Assembly (NCBI GenBank): GCA_002296055.1 | Contig: DBHE01000057.1 | Coordinates: 1-52,543 of the forward strand | Source: Pseudomonadaceae bacterium UBA836 | GTDB taxonomy: Bacteria; Pseudomonadota; Gammaproteobacteria; Pseudomonadales; Pseudomonadaceae | Direction: 5' to 3' | DNA: 52,543 nt | Shown here: positions 35,484-43,312 of the stretch, piece after piece | Layout: the number at the start of each line of letters is the position of its first letter | Numbering within the stretch: the first letter of the stretch is position 1 | Program-made: the position numbers and the translations under genes | Notes under the pieces: generated by a model | Databases searched by the model: none | What the model was told of the DNA's origin: nothing | What the model saw: the letters and a program-made list of their open reading frames with translations, nothing else

Positions 35484-36320
35484 TCAGCGCACACCTAGCA
35501 CCTTCACCAACTCTCGTACCAGCGGCTTCATAAAGAAACTGCTCTCAGGCATCAGGTCAACCTGCACGCCACAGGCGGTCAATTCGTCAGCCACCACCGG
35601 ACCGACGGCGGCGACTTTGATACGCGCGAGTGCAGCCAGCAATGCTGCCTCGCCCTGCTCCCGCCGCTTGGCGATCTGCAGCAGGCGACGCACCTGAGTG
35701 GCGCTGGTAAAGGCAATGGCGTCAACCTCGGTCGCCAACAGTGCATCGATCAGCCGATCGACCTGCGCGTCCTCTACGTCATCGGCGTAGATGTAGGGGG
35801 CAACCGTGCTGACGTCGGCGCCAGCGCCAGCAAGAAAATCCACCAGCCTGCGGTTTGGATCAGTACCGTAGAGTTGCACACCGATACGCTGACCGCGCAG
35901 GTTTTCGTCCTTTAGGGTCTCAATGACGCCTTCCGTGGTCGGCGCCACCGCAACCTGATCAGCTTTGAGGCCCACCTTGCGCAGCGCCGCCCCCGGCTTG
36001 GGGCCACGGGTCAACTTGGGAATCTTCTCCAGTGCGGCAATAAAGTCTGCCTGCAGGCTGCCACCCTGCCGCTCGGCCAGCGCCAGCATGCGGCGCAAGC
36101 CCTCGCCCGTCAGCAGAATCAAACGATCAAACGGATGGCTGATCAGCGTCTGCATCCACGCCAGCACCGGCGCCGGATCAGGCGCGTCATGAATGGCAAC
36201 CAGCGGGCAACGCAACACGTCGGCGCCGCGCTTGATCAGCATGTCGGCAAAGAGATCCAGCTCCCGGCTCTCTGGCAAGGCGATACGGCGGCCGGCAAGC
36301 GGCTGGTCTTCGGTAGTCAT
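35484..36320 (-). CDS. Uroporphyrinogen-III synthase (HemD-fold) family protein
   Basis: This 278-residue protein has the two-lobed HemD pattern: AGRRIALPESRELDLFADMLIKRGADVLRCP at its start, a central FDRLILLTGEGLRRML, RGQRIGVQLYGTDPNRRLVDFL, and AIAFTSATQVRRLLQIAK, with KVAAVGPVVADELTACGV near the end. The start at 36320 (MTTEDQPLAGRR) fits the domain edge; the upstream extension to 36401 does not. No hemC or hemY neighbour is present, unlike the main hemD locus of pseudomonads. It may therefore be a second copy tied to siroheme or heme d1 supply, or a regulator with a HemD fold. The enzymatic assignment is tentative. Confidence 0.8.
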   Translation of the reverse strand: MTTEDQPLAGRRIALPESRELDLFADMLIKRGADVLRCPLVAIHDAPDPAPVLAWMQTLISHPFDRLILLTGEGLRRMLALAERQGGSLQADFIAALEKIPKLTRGPKPGAALRKVGLKADQVAVAPTTEGVIETLKDENLRGQRIGVQLYGTDPNRRLVDFLAGAGADVSTVAPYIYADDVEDAQVDRLIDALLATEVDAIAFTSATQVRRLLQIAKRREQGEAALLAALARIKVAAVGPVVADELTACGVQVDLMPESSFFMKPLVRELVKVLGVR

Positions 36321-36428
36321 GGCGGCATCTTCACGGTAATGGTTTATAAACCGCATTGTGCGCAGAGCCGAGGTGAATGAAAAGTCAGGGCACCGCCGCA
36401 CTCACTCTGCCAACAGACCCTGGGGGCT

Positions 36429-37886
36429 TTACTTCTCCCAGCCCCGGGTGTGCAGAATGTTATCGAGCGTGCGGCTGACCGCCGTGCAATTACGCACCAT
36501 TTCTACCTTTTCCCACGCCGAGCGCTCGCCTTCGTGAATCAGCCTGTGCATGGCTTCGCGGGTCGGCGGAGCCAGCAGCCGTAAAGGGTGATCCCAGCGA
36601 TTACGCAAGAAAATATTGATGTCCGCCGTGTATTCCTGCGCCAGCACCCCGTAGGTCAGGTGCTGCATAAGGCTGATAACCGGGCTTTTGATGCGTACGT
36701 TATCGCGCGTAAAGCGCATAGCTTCTGCAGCTCCCAGTTTCAGGAACCGCGCCTGAAAATGCGCGAGATTGCGCAAACGGCTGCGCGGCGCATCCGGATC
36801 AGGGGTGATGGCCAGCGCCGCCGGGTTGGTCATGCTGGAGATGAAGTGGTTTACGCCATACAGCCGGGCCAGACGTTTAGCGGGCAGGTCATCGGCAAAG
36901 GAGCCGTCGATCCACTTCATGCCCGGCAGATACGGCACCGTCTCGCCGGCGGCGTTGCGGCACATCAAGGTCACCGGCGGATAAATGCCATAGATGGCGC
37001 AGGACGCCATCACCGCCGAGCGGATCAGCACGTTGGGTGAGGTAATAGCATTGAGCAGGCGCGGCGCCTGCTGCGTCGACAGTCCGGTCACGGTGATATT
37101 GAGCTTGCGCCCGGTCAGCTCAAAGGCCTCCTGAAAGGTCAGATCCGGGATAATCTTGGCCAGGTAGTCGCGCAAGTTATCGACATCCATTGCCCGCCCA
37201 CCACCAAATAGCGTTAGCGCCGGGCGGATGGCTGTCGTCTCCTCCACCTCATGATGCAGATTGTCGAGGCTCAGGCGCTCGCGCAGCTCTTCATCGGGGT
37301 GCGTGCAGGCGGTCGCAGCCAGAATGGACCCGGCGCTGCTGCCGGAAATAATCTCCGGCAGCAGGCCCTGATCAAACAGCGCCTTGAGCACTCCGGTGTG
37401 GAAGAAGCCGAGTACCGCACCGCCGCTGAGCATCAGTGCCGTGCGACCGTTGCAGTGGCTGGCCCGCAGAAAAAAGTCCTGCTTCTCTTCCAGCGGGACG
37501 ATGTCGTCATCCACCTCGTTCAAATCGGTGAGTGCACCACACAGCTCGTCGATGTAACGGGTGATCAGATTCTTGGTGCCCAGGCGAGCCTTGTTGTACA
37601 GGGACGGCTTGCCGATACCGCCCAGGTTGCCGTGTACGCCTTCGTTGAGTACGAACAGCAGCTGATGCCAATCCTGTCGGAAACGCAGATCGCGCAATAT
37701 ATCCAACCGCTGACGAATGGACCGGTAGTCATAGCTTTCGCAGGCGTCGTCCTGTTTCCAATCATCCAGCCCCTGCTCATGGTCCCAGGCCGCCGCCAGC
37801 TCGCTCCACTGCTCGTAATCCTCGGCCTTGTCCATGGATTGCAGTAGCGCCTTGCTCTTGCCACGCTGAAAGAAATTCACCGCCAT
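36429..37886 (-). CDS. Patatin-like phospholipase/triacylglycerol lipase with DUF3336
   Basis: This 485-residue serine lipase starts with a DUF3336 region (about 20-145), as in yeast Tgl3/4/5-type lipases. The patatin domain has the oxyanion hole SGGAVLGFFHTG (154-165), the nucleophile S184 in SGSSAGS (GxSxG), and the dyad aspartate D327 in WIDGSFADD. There is no signal peptide, so it acts in the cytoplasm, probably on lipid droplets or membranes. The wax-ester/TAG synthase gene lies 49 bases upstream on the same strand, so one transcript may encode both formation and breakdown of neutral storage lipid. Confidence 0.92.
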   Translation of the reverse strand: MAVNFFQRGKSKALLQSMDKAEDYEQWSELAAAWDHEQGLDDWKQDDACESYDYRSIRQRLDILRDLRFRQDWHQLLFVLNEGVHGNLGGIGKPSLYNKARLGTKNLITRYIDELCGALTDLNEVDDDIVPLEEKQDFFLRASHCNGRTALMLSGGAVLGFFHTGVLKALFDQGLLPEIISGSSAGSILAATACTHPDEELRERLSLDNLHHEVEETTAIRPALTLFGGGRAMDVDNLRDYLAKIIPDLTFQEAFELTGRKLNITVTGLSTQQAPRLLNAITSPNVLIRSAVMASCAIYGIYPPVTLMCRNAAGETVPYLPGMKWIDGSFADDLPAKRLARLYGVNHFISSMTNPAALAITPDPDAPRSRLRNLAHFQARFLKLGAAEAMRFTRDNVRIKSPVISLMQHLTYGVLAQEYTADINIFLRNRWDHPLRLLAPPTREAMHRLIHEGERSAWEKVEMVRNCTAVSRTLDNILHTRGWEK

Positions 37887-37935
37887 ACTCTACTCCCCCG
37901 GCACCCAGGTGCCGCTACAGTACGATTGATCAGAT

Positions 37936-39534
37936 TCAGGCTGCGCCGGCCGGCTTGGAGCTGGCGACTGTCGAGCGCTCTTCAGTGGAGCGGTTGTTGC
38001 CTTTGCGACGTCGCGTGCCTTGCCGTGCCCTCTCCGGCTCGGCACTGACCGTTTCGGCTGGGGCCTGCCGCGCCTCCAGTAAAACCGGCTCGGCTACCGG
38101 GGCAGCCTGCGGTTCAAGTTCGGCCAACAGCGCACGGTATTCCGCCGTCGATGCCTCCATGCAGGCGATGTACTGATCCATGTCAGGCACCATCTTTCGA
38201 TCGGCCAGCACACCAAGGTTGAGGTCGTCGTAAATCCCCGTCAGGCAGTGGCTGACACCCATGCCATCGCACACAGGGGCGATGGGGAACACATTGACGA
38301 TCTTGGCGCCGGCAAAATAGCGGGGCTGCAGGCCGGGAATGCCGGGCACATTGGTAATCAGCGTGTTTATCAGCGGCATCACACCCGCCAAGCGAGCCTT
38401 GTTCTGCATCCAGGCGCCGAGCGCGCGCATGTAGGGCGGAATCATGTCGCCCACCGCATTATTCAGATCACAGAGCACGTCTTTGGCCAACGGCACGCCA
38501 CGTGCTGTCCGCCGGCGGACAGCGGCCAGGCGATCTGTCGCATCACCGATGTCAGTGCCTATGCCGATGAACATTGCTGAGATCAGGTTGCCGCAATCCT
38601 TCATTGCCTCGGTCGGACGCACCGAAACCGGACACATCGATACCAGTGACTCGTTGGCCGGCAGCTGATTGTGGTGCGTCAAATAGCGACGCATGCCGCC
38701 GCCAATAATGGCAATCACCACGTCGTTCAGCGTCGCGCCCTGGCAGAGCTGGCGCATGCGCTTGAGCTCAGGGATATTCCAGGTCAAGGCGCCGTAGGAG
38801 CGATGCGGCGAAATATGCGCGTTGAACAGGGTGCGCGGCACGCGGCGTTGCTCCGGTTGCGCCTCGTCGCGCAGCCGGCGCACCAGATCCAGACTCTTGC
38901 GCCCGGCAACCCAGCCGGCACGCAGGCTACGGAAGGTCTGGCCCATCATGCGCGGCGTGGTGCGCGCCCACATTTCCAATCGGGTCGGCGCGCGCTCGGC
39001 AACCTCAACCCGGTCGCGACGGCCATACTCGTGCTCAGCCGTTTCTTCCATCATCGCGGTGGTCAGCTCCAGACTGGCTTTACCGTCGACATAGGCGTGA
39101 TGAAAGCGAATCAGCACCGCAAAACTGTTGGGAGGAATGCCCGGCACATTGTTCACACCCTCGATGATGTAAATCTCCCAGGGCGCACGTTCCATATCCA
39201 CACTGCGCGACATGGTGCGAGCAGTAAAGATGCACAGCTGACGCCAGTCTCCCGGCTGCGGCAAACCGACATGCCTGACGTGATACTCCAGGTCAAAGCT
39301 CTCGTCATCCAGCCAATAGGGGTCATCCAGCTGGAAGGGCGCCTGCTCCAGGCGGCGACGAAAATACGAGGTGGTGTTCAAGCGATCGGATATGTACTGC
39401 AGGATTTCCTTATGTCGCACCAGCCCGCCGGGGGCACTGCTCTGATCACACAACCACAGACTGCCGATCATCATCGGCTGGTTTGGCGCCTCAAAGTAAA
39501 AGAAGTGGGAGTCCATGGGGGTCAGTTGTTTCAT
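37936..39534 (-). CDS. Wax ester synthase/diacylglycerol acyltransferase (WS/DGAT)
   Basis: WS/DGAT enzymes esterify fatty alcohols or diacylglycerol with acyl-CoA to make wax esters or triacylglycerol. The 532-residue product starts MKQLTPMDSHFFYFE, as the family does; the frame extends 30 codons upstream without homology. The catalytic motif HHxxxDG is HHAYVDG (145-151). The PLWE-like element is APWEIYIIEG, and the C-terminal domain has SMCPVSVRP and NVPGIPG. It ends with a family-atypical basic tail (ARQGTRRRKGNNRS). GAGGACG precedes the ATG. Downstream on the same strand is the patatin lipase, forming a storage-lipid pair. Confidence 0.94.
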   Translation of the reverse strand: MKQLTPMDSHFFYFEAPNQPMMIGSLWLCDQSSAPGGLVRHKEILQYISDRLNTTSYFRRRLEQAPFQLDDPYWLDDESFDLEYHVRHVGLPQPGDWRQLCIFTARTMSRSVDMERAPWEIYIIEGVNNVPGIPPNSFAVLIRFHHAYVDGKASLELTTAMMEETAEHEYGRRDRVEVAERAPTRLEMWARTTPRMMGQTFRSLRAGWVAGRKSLDLVRRLRDEAQPEQRRVPRTLFNAHISPHRSYGALTWNIPELKRMRQLCQGATLNDVVIAIIGGGMRRYLTHHNQLPANESLVSMCPVSVRPTEAMKDCGNLISAMFIGIGTDIGDATDRLAAVRRRTARGVPLAKDVLCDLNNAVGDMIPPYMRALGAWMQNKARLAGVMPLINTLITNVPGIPGLQPRYFAGAKIVNVFPIAPVCDGMGVSHCLTGIYDDLNLGVLADRKMVPDMDQYIACMEASTAEYRALLAELEPQAAPVAEPVLLEARQAPAETVSAEPERARQGTRRRKGNNRSTEERSTVASSKPAGAA

Positions 39535-39951
39535 GGTCAACGTCCTCAATACCGGTTGGGTGTAGGCGCAGCGGTTCAGGCCACCGAAGCGCACAACGGA
39601 ATCGAGCACCAGACGAAACTGCACATCCGATGCAGGCAGGGAAAGCGACTCTTATTATGCAAAAAAGAGAAAAGCCCTGATTTGATCCAAAACACGATAA
39701 TGCAATTTTGTGACCATTGAGTCACAGCACCTTGAGCAGATCAACACTCAATATTTCAGGACTGTTGAAAGAGGCTAGCCAGACGGCTCCGAGCAACAAC
39801 AAAATGATTCAAGTAGTCACAGCGTCTCATTGAAGTGCCGCAACAGTGCACCTGTAAAGTGCGCCCGCCCCTCCCTATGCCTACCCTCACCGCAATACAG
39901 ATCAGCCGGCAGCGCGTACAATTGTTCCAGCCCTTAGTGTCCGGAGCCCCC
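39535..39951. other. Divergent intergenic region, no gene seen
   Basis: The 417 bases between the WS/DGAT gene and the amidotransferase gene include an AT-rich stretch (about 39650-39770) that probably holds the WS/DGAT promoter. I could not identify a convincing -35/-10 pair, hairpin terminator or small gene. The start of the amidotransferase has GGAG six bases upstream. Confidence 0.4.
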
Positions 39952-40728
39952 ATGTGCGAACTACTTGGCATGAGTGCCAACGTCCCCACCGACATCTGTT
40001 TTAGCTTTGCCGGCCTGATGCGCCGCGGCGGCGGCATCGGCCCGCACCGTGACGGGTGGGGCGTCGCATTTTACGAGGGGCGAGGCGTGCGCTGCTTTCA
40101 TGACCCCAACCCTTGCCACAGCTCGGCAATTGCCAAACTGATCGAGCAGTATCCGATCAAGTCGGAAAACGTCATCTGTCATATCCGACAGGCCAACGTC
40201 GGCGGCGTCAGCCTGGCCAATACCCACCCGTTCACTCGGGAACTCTGGGGGCAGTACTGGGCCTTCGCCCACAACGGTCAGCTGGCCGGCTTCAACCCTG
40301 ACAGCGGCCCCTACACCGCTGTCGGCGACACCGACAGCGAAGCCATCTTCTGCCACCTGCTGAATAACCTCGCCCGCCGCTACAGCAAGCCCCCAAGCCT
40401 TGCCGAGATCGCCGACACCCTCAGCCAATGCTGCGCCCCGCTGCGCGAACTGGGGGTCTGTAACCTGATGCTGAGTAACGGCGACTGGCTGTTCACCCTG
40501 TGCACCAGCAAACTCCACTGGATCACACGCCGCGCGCCCTTCGGCCCCGCCGTGCTCAGTGACATTGACCTGGAAATCGACTTCCAGCAGCACACCACCC
40601 GAAACGATGTGGTCACAGTGATCGCAACAGAACCGCTGACCAGCAATGAGCAGTGGCGGGCGTATGAGGCTGGGGAGTGGCGATTGTGGGAGAAGGGGGA
40701 GGTAATACTCAGGGGAGCGTTAGAGTGA
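39952..40728 (+). CDS. Class II glutamine amidotransferase, YafJ type
   Basis: This 258-residue protein is an N-terminal-nucleophile hydrolase. The ATG at 39952 places cysteine at position 2 (MCELLGMSAN), which becomes the catalytic residue after methionine removal. RHRG is replaced by the family-type RDGWGVAFYEG. HIRQANVGGVSLANTHPF, FAHNGQLAG and DTDSEAIFC are the glutaminase-site motifs. No synthetase domain is fused, as in other YafJ proteins, so the acceptor of the released ammonia is unknown. It is preceded by GGAG and stands alone between the lipid genes and the pilin genes. Confidence 0.92.
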   Translation: MCELLGMSANVPTDICFSFAGLMRRGGGIGPHRDGWGVAFYEGRGVRCFHDPNPCHSSAIAKLIEQYPIKSENVICHIRQANVGGVSLANTHPFTRELWGQYWAFAHNGQLAGFNPDSGPYTAVGDTDSEAIFCHLLNNLARRYSKPPSLAEIADTLSQCCAPLRELGVCNLMLSNGDWLFTLCTSKLHWITRRAPFGPAVLSDIDLEIDFQQHTTRNDVVTVIATEPLTSNEQWRAYEAGEWRLWEKGEVILRGALE

Positions 40729-40800
40729 AGCTCGGCGCGCTAACCGCGTTGCGCCTATGTGACCAACACCAACATTGGCGAACCTGACCGGTCAAAGAAA

Positions 40801-41145
40801 TCACGAGCCAATTGAACAAGTAGCCCCTTCCCCCATATCGCAAGTTATTATCAAGACGCCCGGCGCTCGGGGCGTAGCAGTAATATCCGTATCGAAGTCG
40901 ACAGCAGCATCTATGGAGTTGCAAGCACTGCCTCCCCCAGCAGGAGGCGCACCCGGAGCTTCATCAGCATAAAGAGAGGATACGGCGAAAGTCGCATAAG
41001 CCTTCACCTCAGCCAAACAAGCGCGCTCCGCCGAACGCCTCGTATAATCTTGGTAAGCAGGCAGAGCAATGGCGGCCAGGATGCCGATGATCGCCACAAC
41101 GATCATCAATTCAATCAGAGTGAACCCCTCAGCCCGCTTTTTCAT
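40801..41145 (-). CDS. Second type IV pilin, divergent from pilA
   Basis: This 114-residue prepilin has a 7-residue leader and the cleavage/methylation site G7-F8 with E12 (mature E5): [20 protein letters not shown]. PilD (in this window) should process it. Four cysteines (C43, C75, C102, C110) are shared with the forward pilin. The last two form a small loop just before the C-terminal serine ([14 protein letters not shown]). It is a close paralogue of the forward pilin. A sigma-54 promoter lies about 40 bases upstream of the ATG (41185-41199), but the ribosome site is weak (AGGG). It could be an alternative major pilin or a minor subunit. Confidence 0.93.
   Translation of the reverse strand: MKKRAEGFTLIELMIVVAIIGILAAIALPAYQDYTRRSAERACLAEVKAYATFAVSSLYADEAPGAPPAGGGSACNSIDAAVDFDTDITATPRAPGVLIITCDMGEGATCSIGS
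41060..41107 (-). repeat. Left arm of a 48-bp inverted repeat shared by the two pilin genes
   Basis: Read on the minus strand these 48 bases match 41549-41596 on the plus strand with a single difference (a G in place of A at position 16). They encode the hydrophobic pilin helix. The two arms face each other across about 440 bases containing both promoters and leaders. Confidence 0.9.
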
Positions 41146-41184
41146 AGCTTAGCCCTGTATTTCGATATCATGTGTACCTACAAA

Positions 41185-41199
41185 GCAAGTTCGATGCCA
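41185..41199 (-). promoter_or_regulatory. Sigma-54 (-24/-12) promoter of the reverse pilin
   Basis: On the minus strand this reads TGGCATCGAACTTGC: TGGCA(T), five bases, TTGC, against the consensus TGGCAC-N5-TTGC. The -24/-12 spacing is exact and one position differs. Predicted transcription would begin near 41173, giving a leader of about 28 bases. Confidence 0.8.
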
Positions 41200-41347
41200 G
41201 CACATCGGGCGCCGAGAGAAACCCAACTCACAGATAGCCAAGTGCTACAAACCAAGACGCAAAATCAACAGCGCGAGTATGCAATGAGGCAATTACGCGC
41301 TTGATTCCAAAGTAAGGATGAGCAGCAACTCTGACCCTAACTCGGCA

Positions 41348-41362
41348 TGACAAATTTTGTCA
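41348..41362. promoter_or_regulatory. Palindrome TGACAAATTTTGTCA between the two pilin promoters
   Basis: A perfect 15-base palindrome lies 84 bases upstream of the -24 box of the forward pilin promoter. The TGTC half-site resembles the TGTC-containing PilR sites I recall from P. aeruginosa pilA. It is therefore a candidate PilR enhancer that could serve both divergent sigma-54 promoters. Confidence 0.55.
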
Positions 41363-41445
41363 CTAACTGCCGTTGGTGGCCAAAAAAACCCAAGCTTTCA
41401 ACCCTTTTCGGTCCAAATCTCTGAGATGATGGGCATGCAGGACGA

Positions 41446-41460
41446 TGGCACGCTGTTTGC
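41446..41460 (+). promoter_or_regulatory. Sigma-54 (-24/-12) promoter of pilA
   Basis: TGGCACGCTGTTTGC is a perfect match to TGGCAC-N5-TTGC, with the preferred G after the -24 element. Predicted start is near 41472, 39 bases before the pilA ATG. The PilS/PilR pair encoded earlier in the window is the expected activator. Confidence 0.93.
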
Positions 41461-41510
41461 TTAAACTCTGACCAGGCTAACAGGCCTACTCACTTCCAAG
41501 GAGATGAAAC

Positions 41511-41852
41511 ATGAAAACCATGCAAAAAGGTTTTACCCTGATCGAACTGATGATCGTTGTGGCAATCATCGGCATCCTGGCCGCCATTGCTCTGCCGGCG
41601 TACCAAGAATACACCCAGCGTTCTGCTGACAATGCTTGCTTGGGCGAAGCAAAAGCCTATGCAAACGTTGCACTGGCAGCGATCCTTGACCCGAACGTCA
41701 CAGACATTCCGGTCCCGAACCCAGAAGCGTGCACCTCTATTACCACTGCAACAACCGTAGACGCTGACCTGACCGCCGTTCCGGATGGCGGCTCCGGTGC
41801 CAACATCACCTGCGACATGGGTGAGGGCGCTACTTGCTCCGTGGGCTCTTAA
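41511..41852 (+). CDS. pilA: Type IV major pilin PilA
   Basis: This 113-residue prepilin has leader MKTMQKG, cleavage before F8, E12 (mature E5) and the conserved hydrophobic helix [18 protein letters not shown]. The mature protein is only 106 residues, short for a pseudomonad pilin (usually about 140-150). Cysteines C43, C74, C101 and C109 match those in the reverse pilin. The C101-C109 loop is followed by C-terminal SVGS, so the chain ends in a serine as in pilins glycosylated by TfpO. Expression signals are strong: a perfect sigma-54 promoter and AAGGAGA seven bases before the ATG. It is followed by a good terminator and two putative modification genes. Confidence 0.95.
   Translation: MKTMQKGFTLIELMIVVAIIGILAAIALPAYQEYTQRSADNACLGEAKAYANVALAAILDPNVTDIPVPNPEACTSITTATTVDADLTAVPDGGSGANITCDMGEGATCSVGS
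41549..41596 (+). repeat. Right arm of the 48-bp inverted repeat in pilA
   Basis: This arm encodes the pilin hydrophobic helix and is inverted relative to 41060-41107 with 47 of 48 bases identical. Recombination between the arms would invert the intervening promoters, ribosome sites and leader codons. Confidence 0.9.
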
Positions 41853-41861
41853 TCCCCACCG

Positions 41862-41887
41862 AAAAGCGCGCCAAATGGCGCGCTTTT
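41862..41887 (+). terminator. Intrinsic terminator of pilA
   Basis: AAAAGCGCGCC (41862-41872) pairs with GGCGCGCTTTT (41877-41887) around a 4-base loop, nine bases after the pilA stop. It should limit read-through into the following modification genes, making pilA mRNA the abundant short form. Confidence 0.9.
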
Positions 41888-41918
41888 ACCTTCTCATGAC
41901 AACACTTCCCCCCTGAAC

Positions 41919-43304
41919 ATGAATAAAGCGAACAACATAACCATAACGCTCGCTTGCATCGCCGTACCAAACCTTGTTTTCTTCTGCGTAGCATCCTACT
42001 TTGACTTGAACCGCCCTTGGTTCAACCTTGACTATAGTATCGTCGTGTTGCTTTTTAGCTTTGGCTGGCGCAAAGCTGGAGCGCTAGCTTTACTTATCGC
42101 AATGGTTCTCGACTGCCTCGCCCTACTGACTCAACTTTTACCGTTCTCAAGAATAGCTGATCTCATTTACCTGGCTTCTTTTCTTCCGAGCACCTCGACT
42201 TACCACATAACACTGATCAGCTTAGCTTCGCTCACCATCGCGCTGACTTTCACCAGCTCCGTGAAACTCAACCGCCACGCCAGCAAGATGACAGCATTGG
42301 CAGCACTCAATATTGCCGTATTAGTCCAAATCATATTCTCGGCAAGCATAGCGCCAGAAGCTGAAAACGACACAAGCTACCGCAAGGCAGTTGAAGGCCC
42401 CGTCTACAGCCAAGGTCTAAACCTATATCGCATGCGCTCCAATATATTTCTGGAGATGTTCGAAGATCAGAAGGTCACACTTAAGAAAACAGCGCCTGGC
42501 GCAACGGCGTCCACCTTTGAAGCGCTGGAAAAAGGCGCTACCCCTGAAAGAATACTGCTGATTGTTAGCGAGTCTTGGGGCGTACCAAAGAACGACTCTG
42601 TACAAGCCGCACTCCTTGCCCCCCTGGAAAAAGTTCGCAACAGCACGTATTCATACGGAACATTCAGGAGAGCTGGGTTTACCATAGATGGAGAGCTGCG
42701 AGAGCTGTGCAGGACAAGGCCTTCTCACTTCAACTTGTCAAACGTAAACAGCGGATTCGAAAACTGCCTACCAAACCTGCTTGATGCTAGGGGCTACCAC
42801 ACCGCAGCGATGCATGGTGCGAGTGGCCTGATGTACAACCGGTTAGCCTGGTACCCCAAAGTAGGCTTTGACGAAACCTACTTCTTTGAAAACCTTTCAT
42901 GGCATCGGCGCTGCTACTCATTCCCTGGCGCTTGTGACCTAGACCTGTTTGACAACGTAAAAGCCTACTTCGGAAAACCTGGGAAAAAATTTTTCTACTG
43001 GCTGACCCTTAATAGCCACTCCAGCTACGACCCCCGAGATATTGAAGTTGAATACCTAGACTGCGATCAGCTTGGAATTAGAAAAAAAACCGAATCCTGT
43101 CGCAATCTTCAGTTGCATGCCCAATTTTTCCACGGCCTCGCCGCTTTGCTGCAAACAAATGAATTACGAGACGTCGAAGTGATTGTAGTAGGAGACCACT
43201 CGCCGGTCATTCTGGATCAGGCAGAAAAATCGGCGTATTTCCTTGATCGCGCGATTCCCTGGATAAAACTTCCTCCCATCCCAGCTGCCGCCACAATACG
43301 ATAG
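41919..43304 (+). CDS. Membrane sulfatase/alkaline-phosphatase superfamily protein, candidate pilin phospho-transferase
   Basis: This 461-residue protein has four to five N-terminal membrane helices (about 10-140) and a periplasmic domain of the sulfatase/LTA-synthase superfamily. Metal-site candidates are E218 in LLIVSESWG and D426/H427 in VVGDHSP. The likely nucleophile is T255 in AGFTIDGELRELC. LTLNSHSSYDPRD carries the conserved histidine loop. Members transfer phosphoethanolamine or phosphoglycerol, or hydrolyse sulfate. Its place between pilA and an O-ligase suggests it decorates pilin or its glycan, by analogy with neisserial PptA, but that is inference. Base composition is clearly more AT-rich than the flanks. 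Confidence 0.78.
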   Translation: MNKANNITITLACIAVPNLVFFCVASYFDLNRPWFNLDYSIVVLLFSFGWRKAGALALLIAMVLDCLALLTQLLPFSRIADLIYLASFLPSTSTYHITLISLASLTIALTFTSSVKLNRHASKMTALAALNIAVLVQIIFSASIAPEAENDTSYRKAVEGPVYSQGLNLYRMRSNIFLEMFEDQKVTLKKTAPGATASTFEALEKGATPERILLIVSESWGVPKNDSVQAALLAPLEKVRNSTYSYGTFRRAGFTIDGELRELCRTRPSHFNLSNVNSGFENCLPNLLDARGYHTAAMHGASGLMYNRLAWYPKVGFDETYFFENLSWHRRCYSFPGACDLDLFDNVKAYFGKPGKKFFYWLTLNSHSSYDPRDIEVEYLDCDQLGIRKKTESCRNLQLHAQFFHGLAALLQTNELRDVEVIVVGDHSPVILDQAEKSAYFLDRAIPWIKLPPIPAAATIR

Positions 43305-43312
43305 ACAACTAC

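Noticed and set aside
33889..35697. A 602-codon open frame on the plus strand
   Set aside because: It is antisense to the Lon-like protease and part of the HemD-like gene. Its product is rich in Q, H and R with no recognisable domain, as expected of a high-G+C shadow frame.
41146..41510. An integration site or invertase gene next to the pilin inverted repeat
   Set aside because: No recombinase gene and no integrase-type core site was found nearby, so any inversion would have to rely on general homologous recombination.
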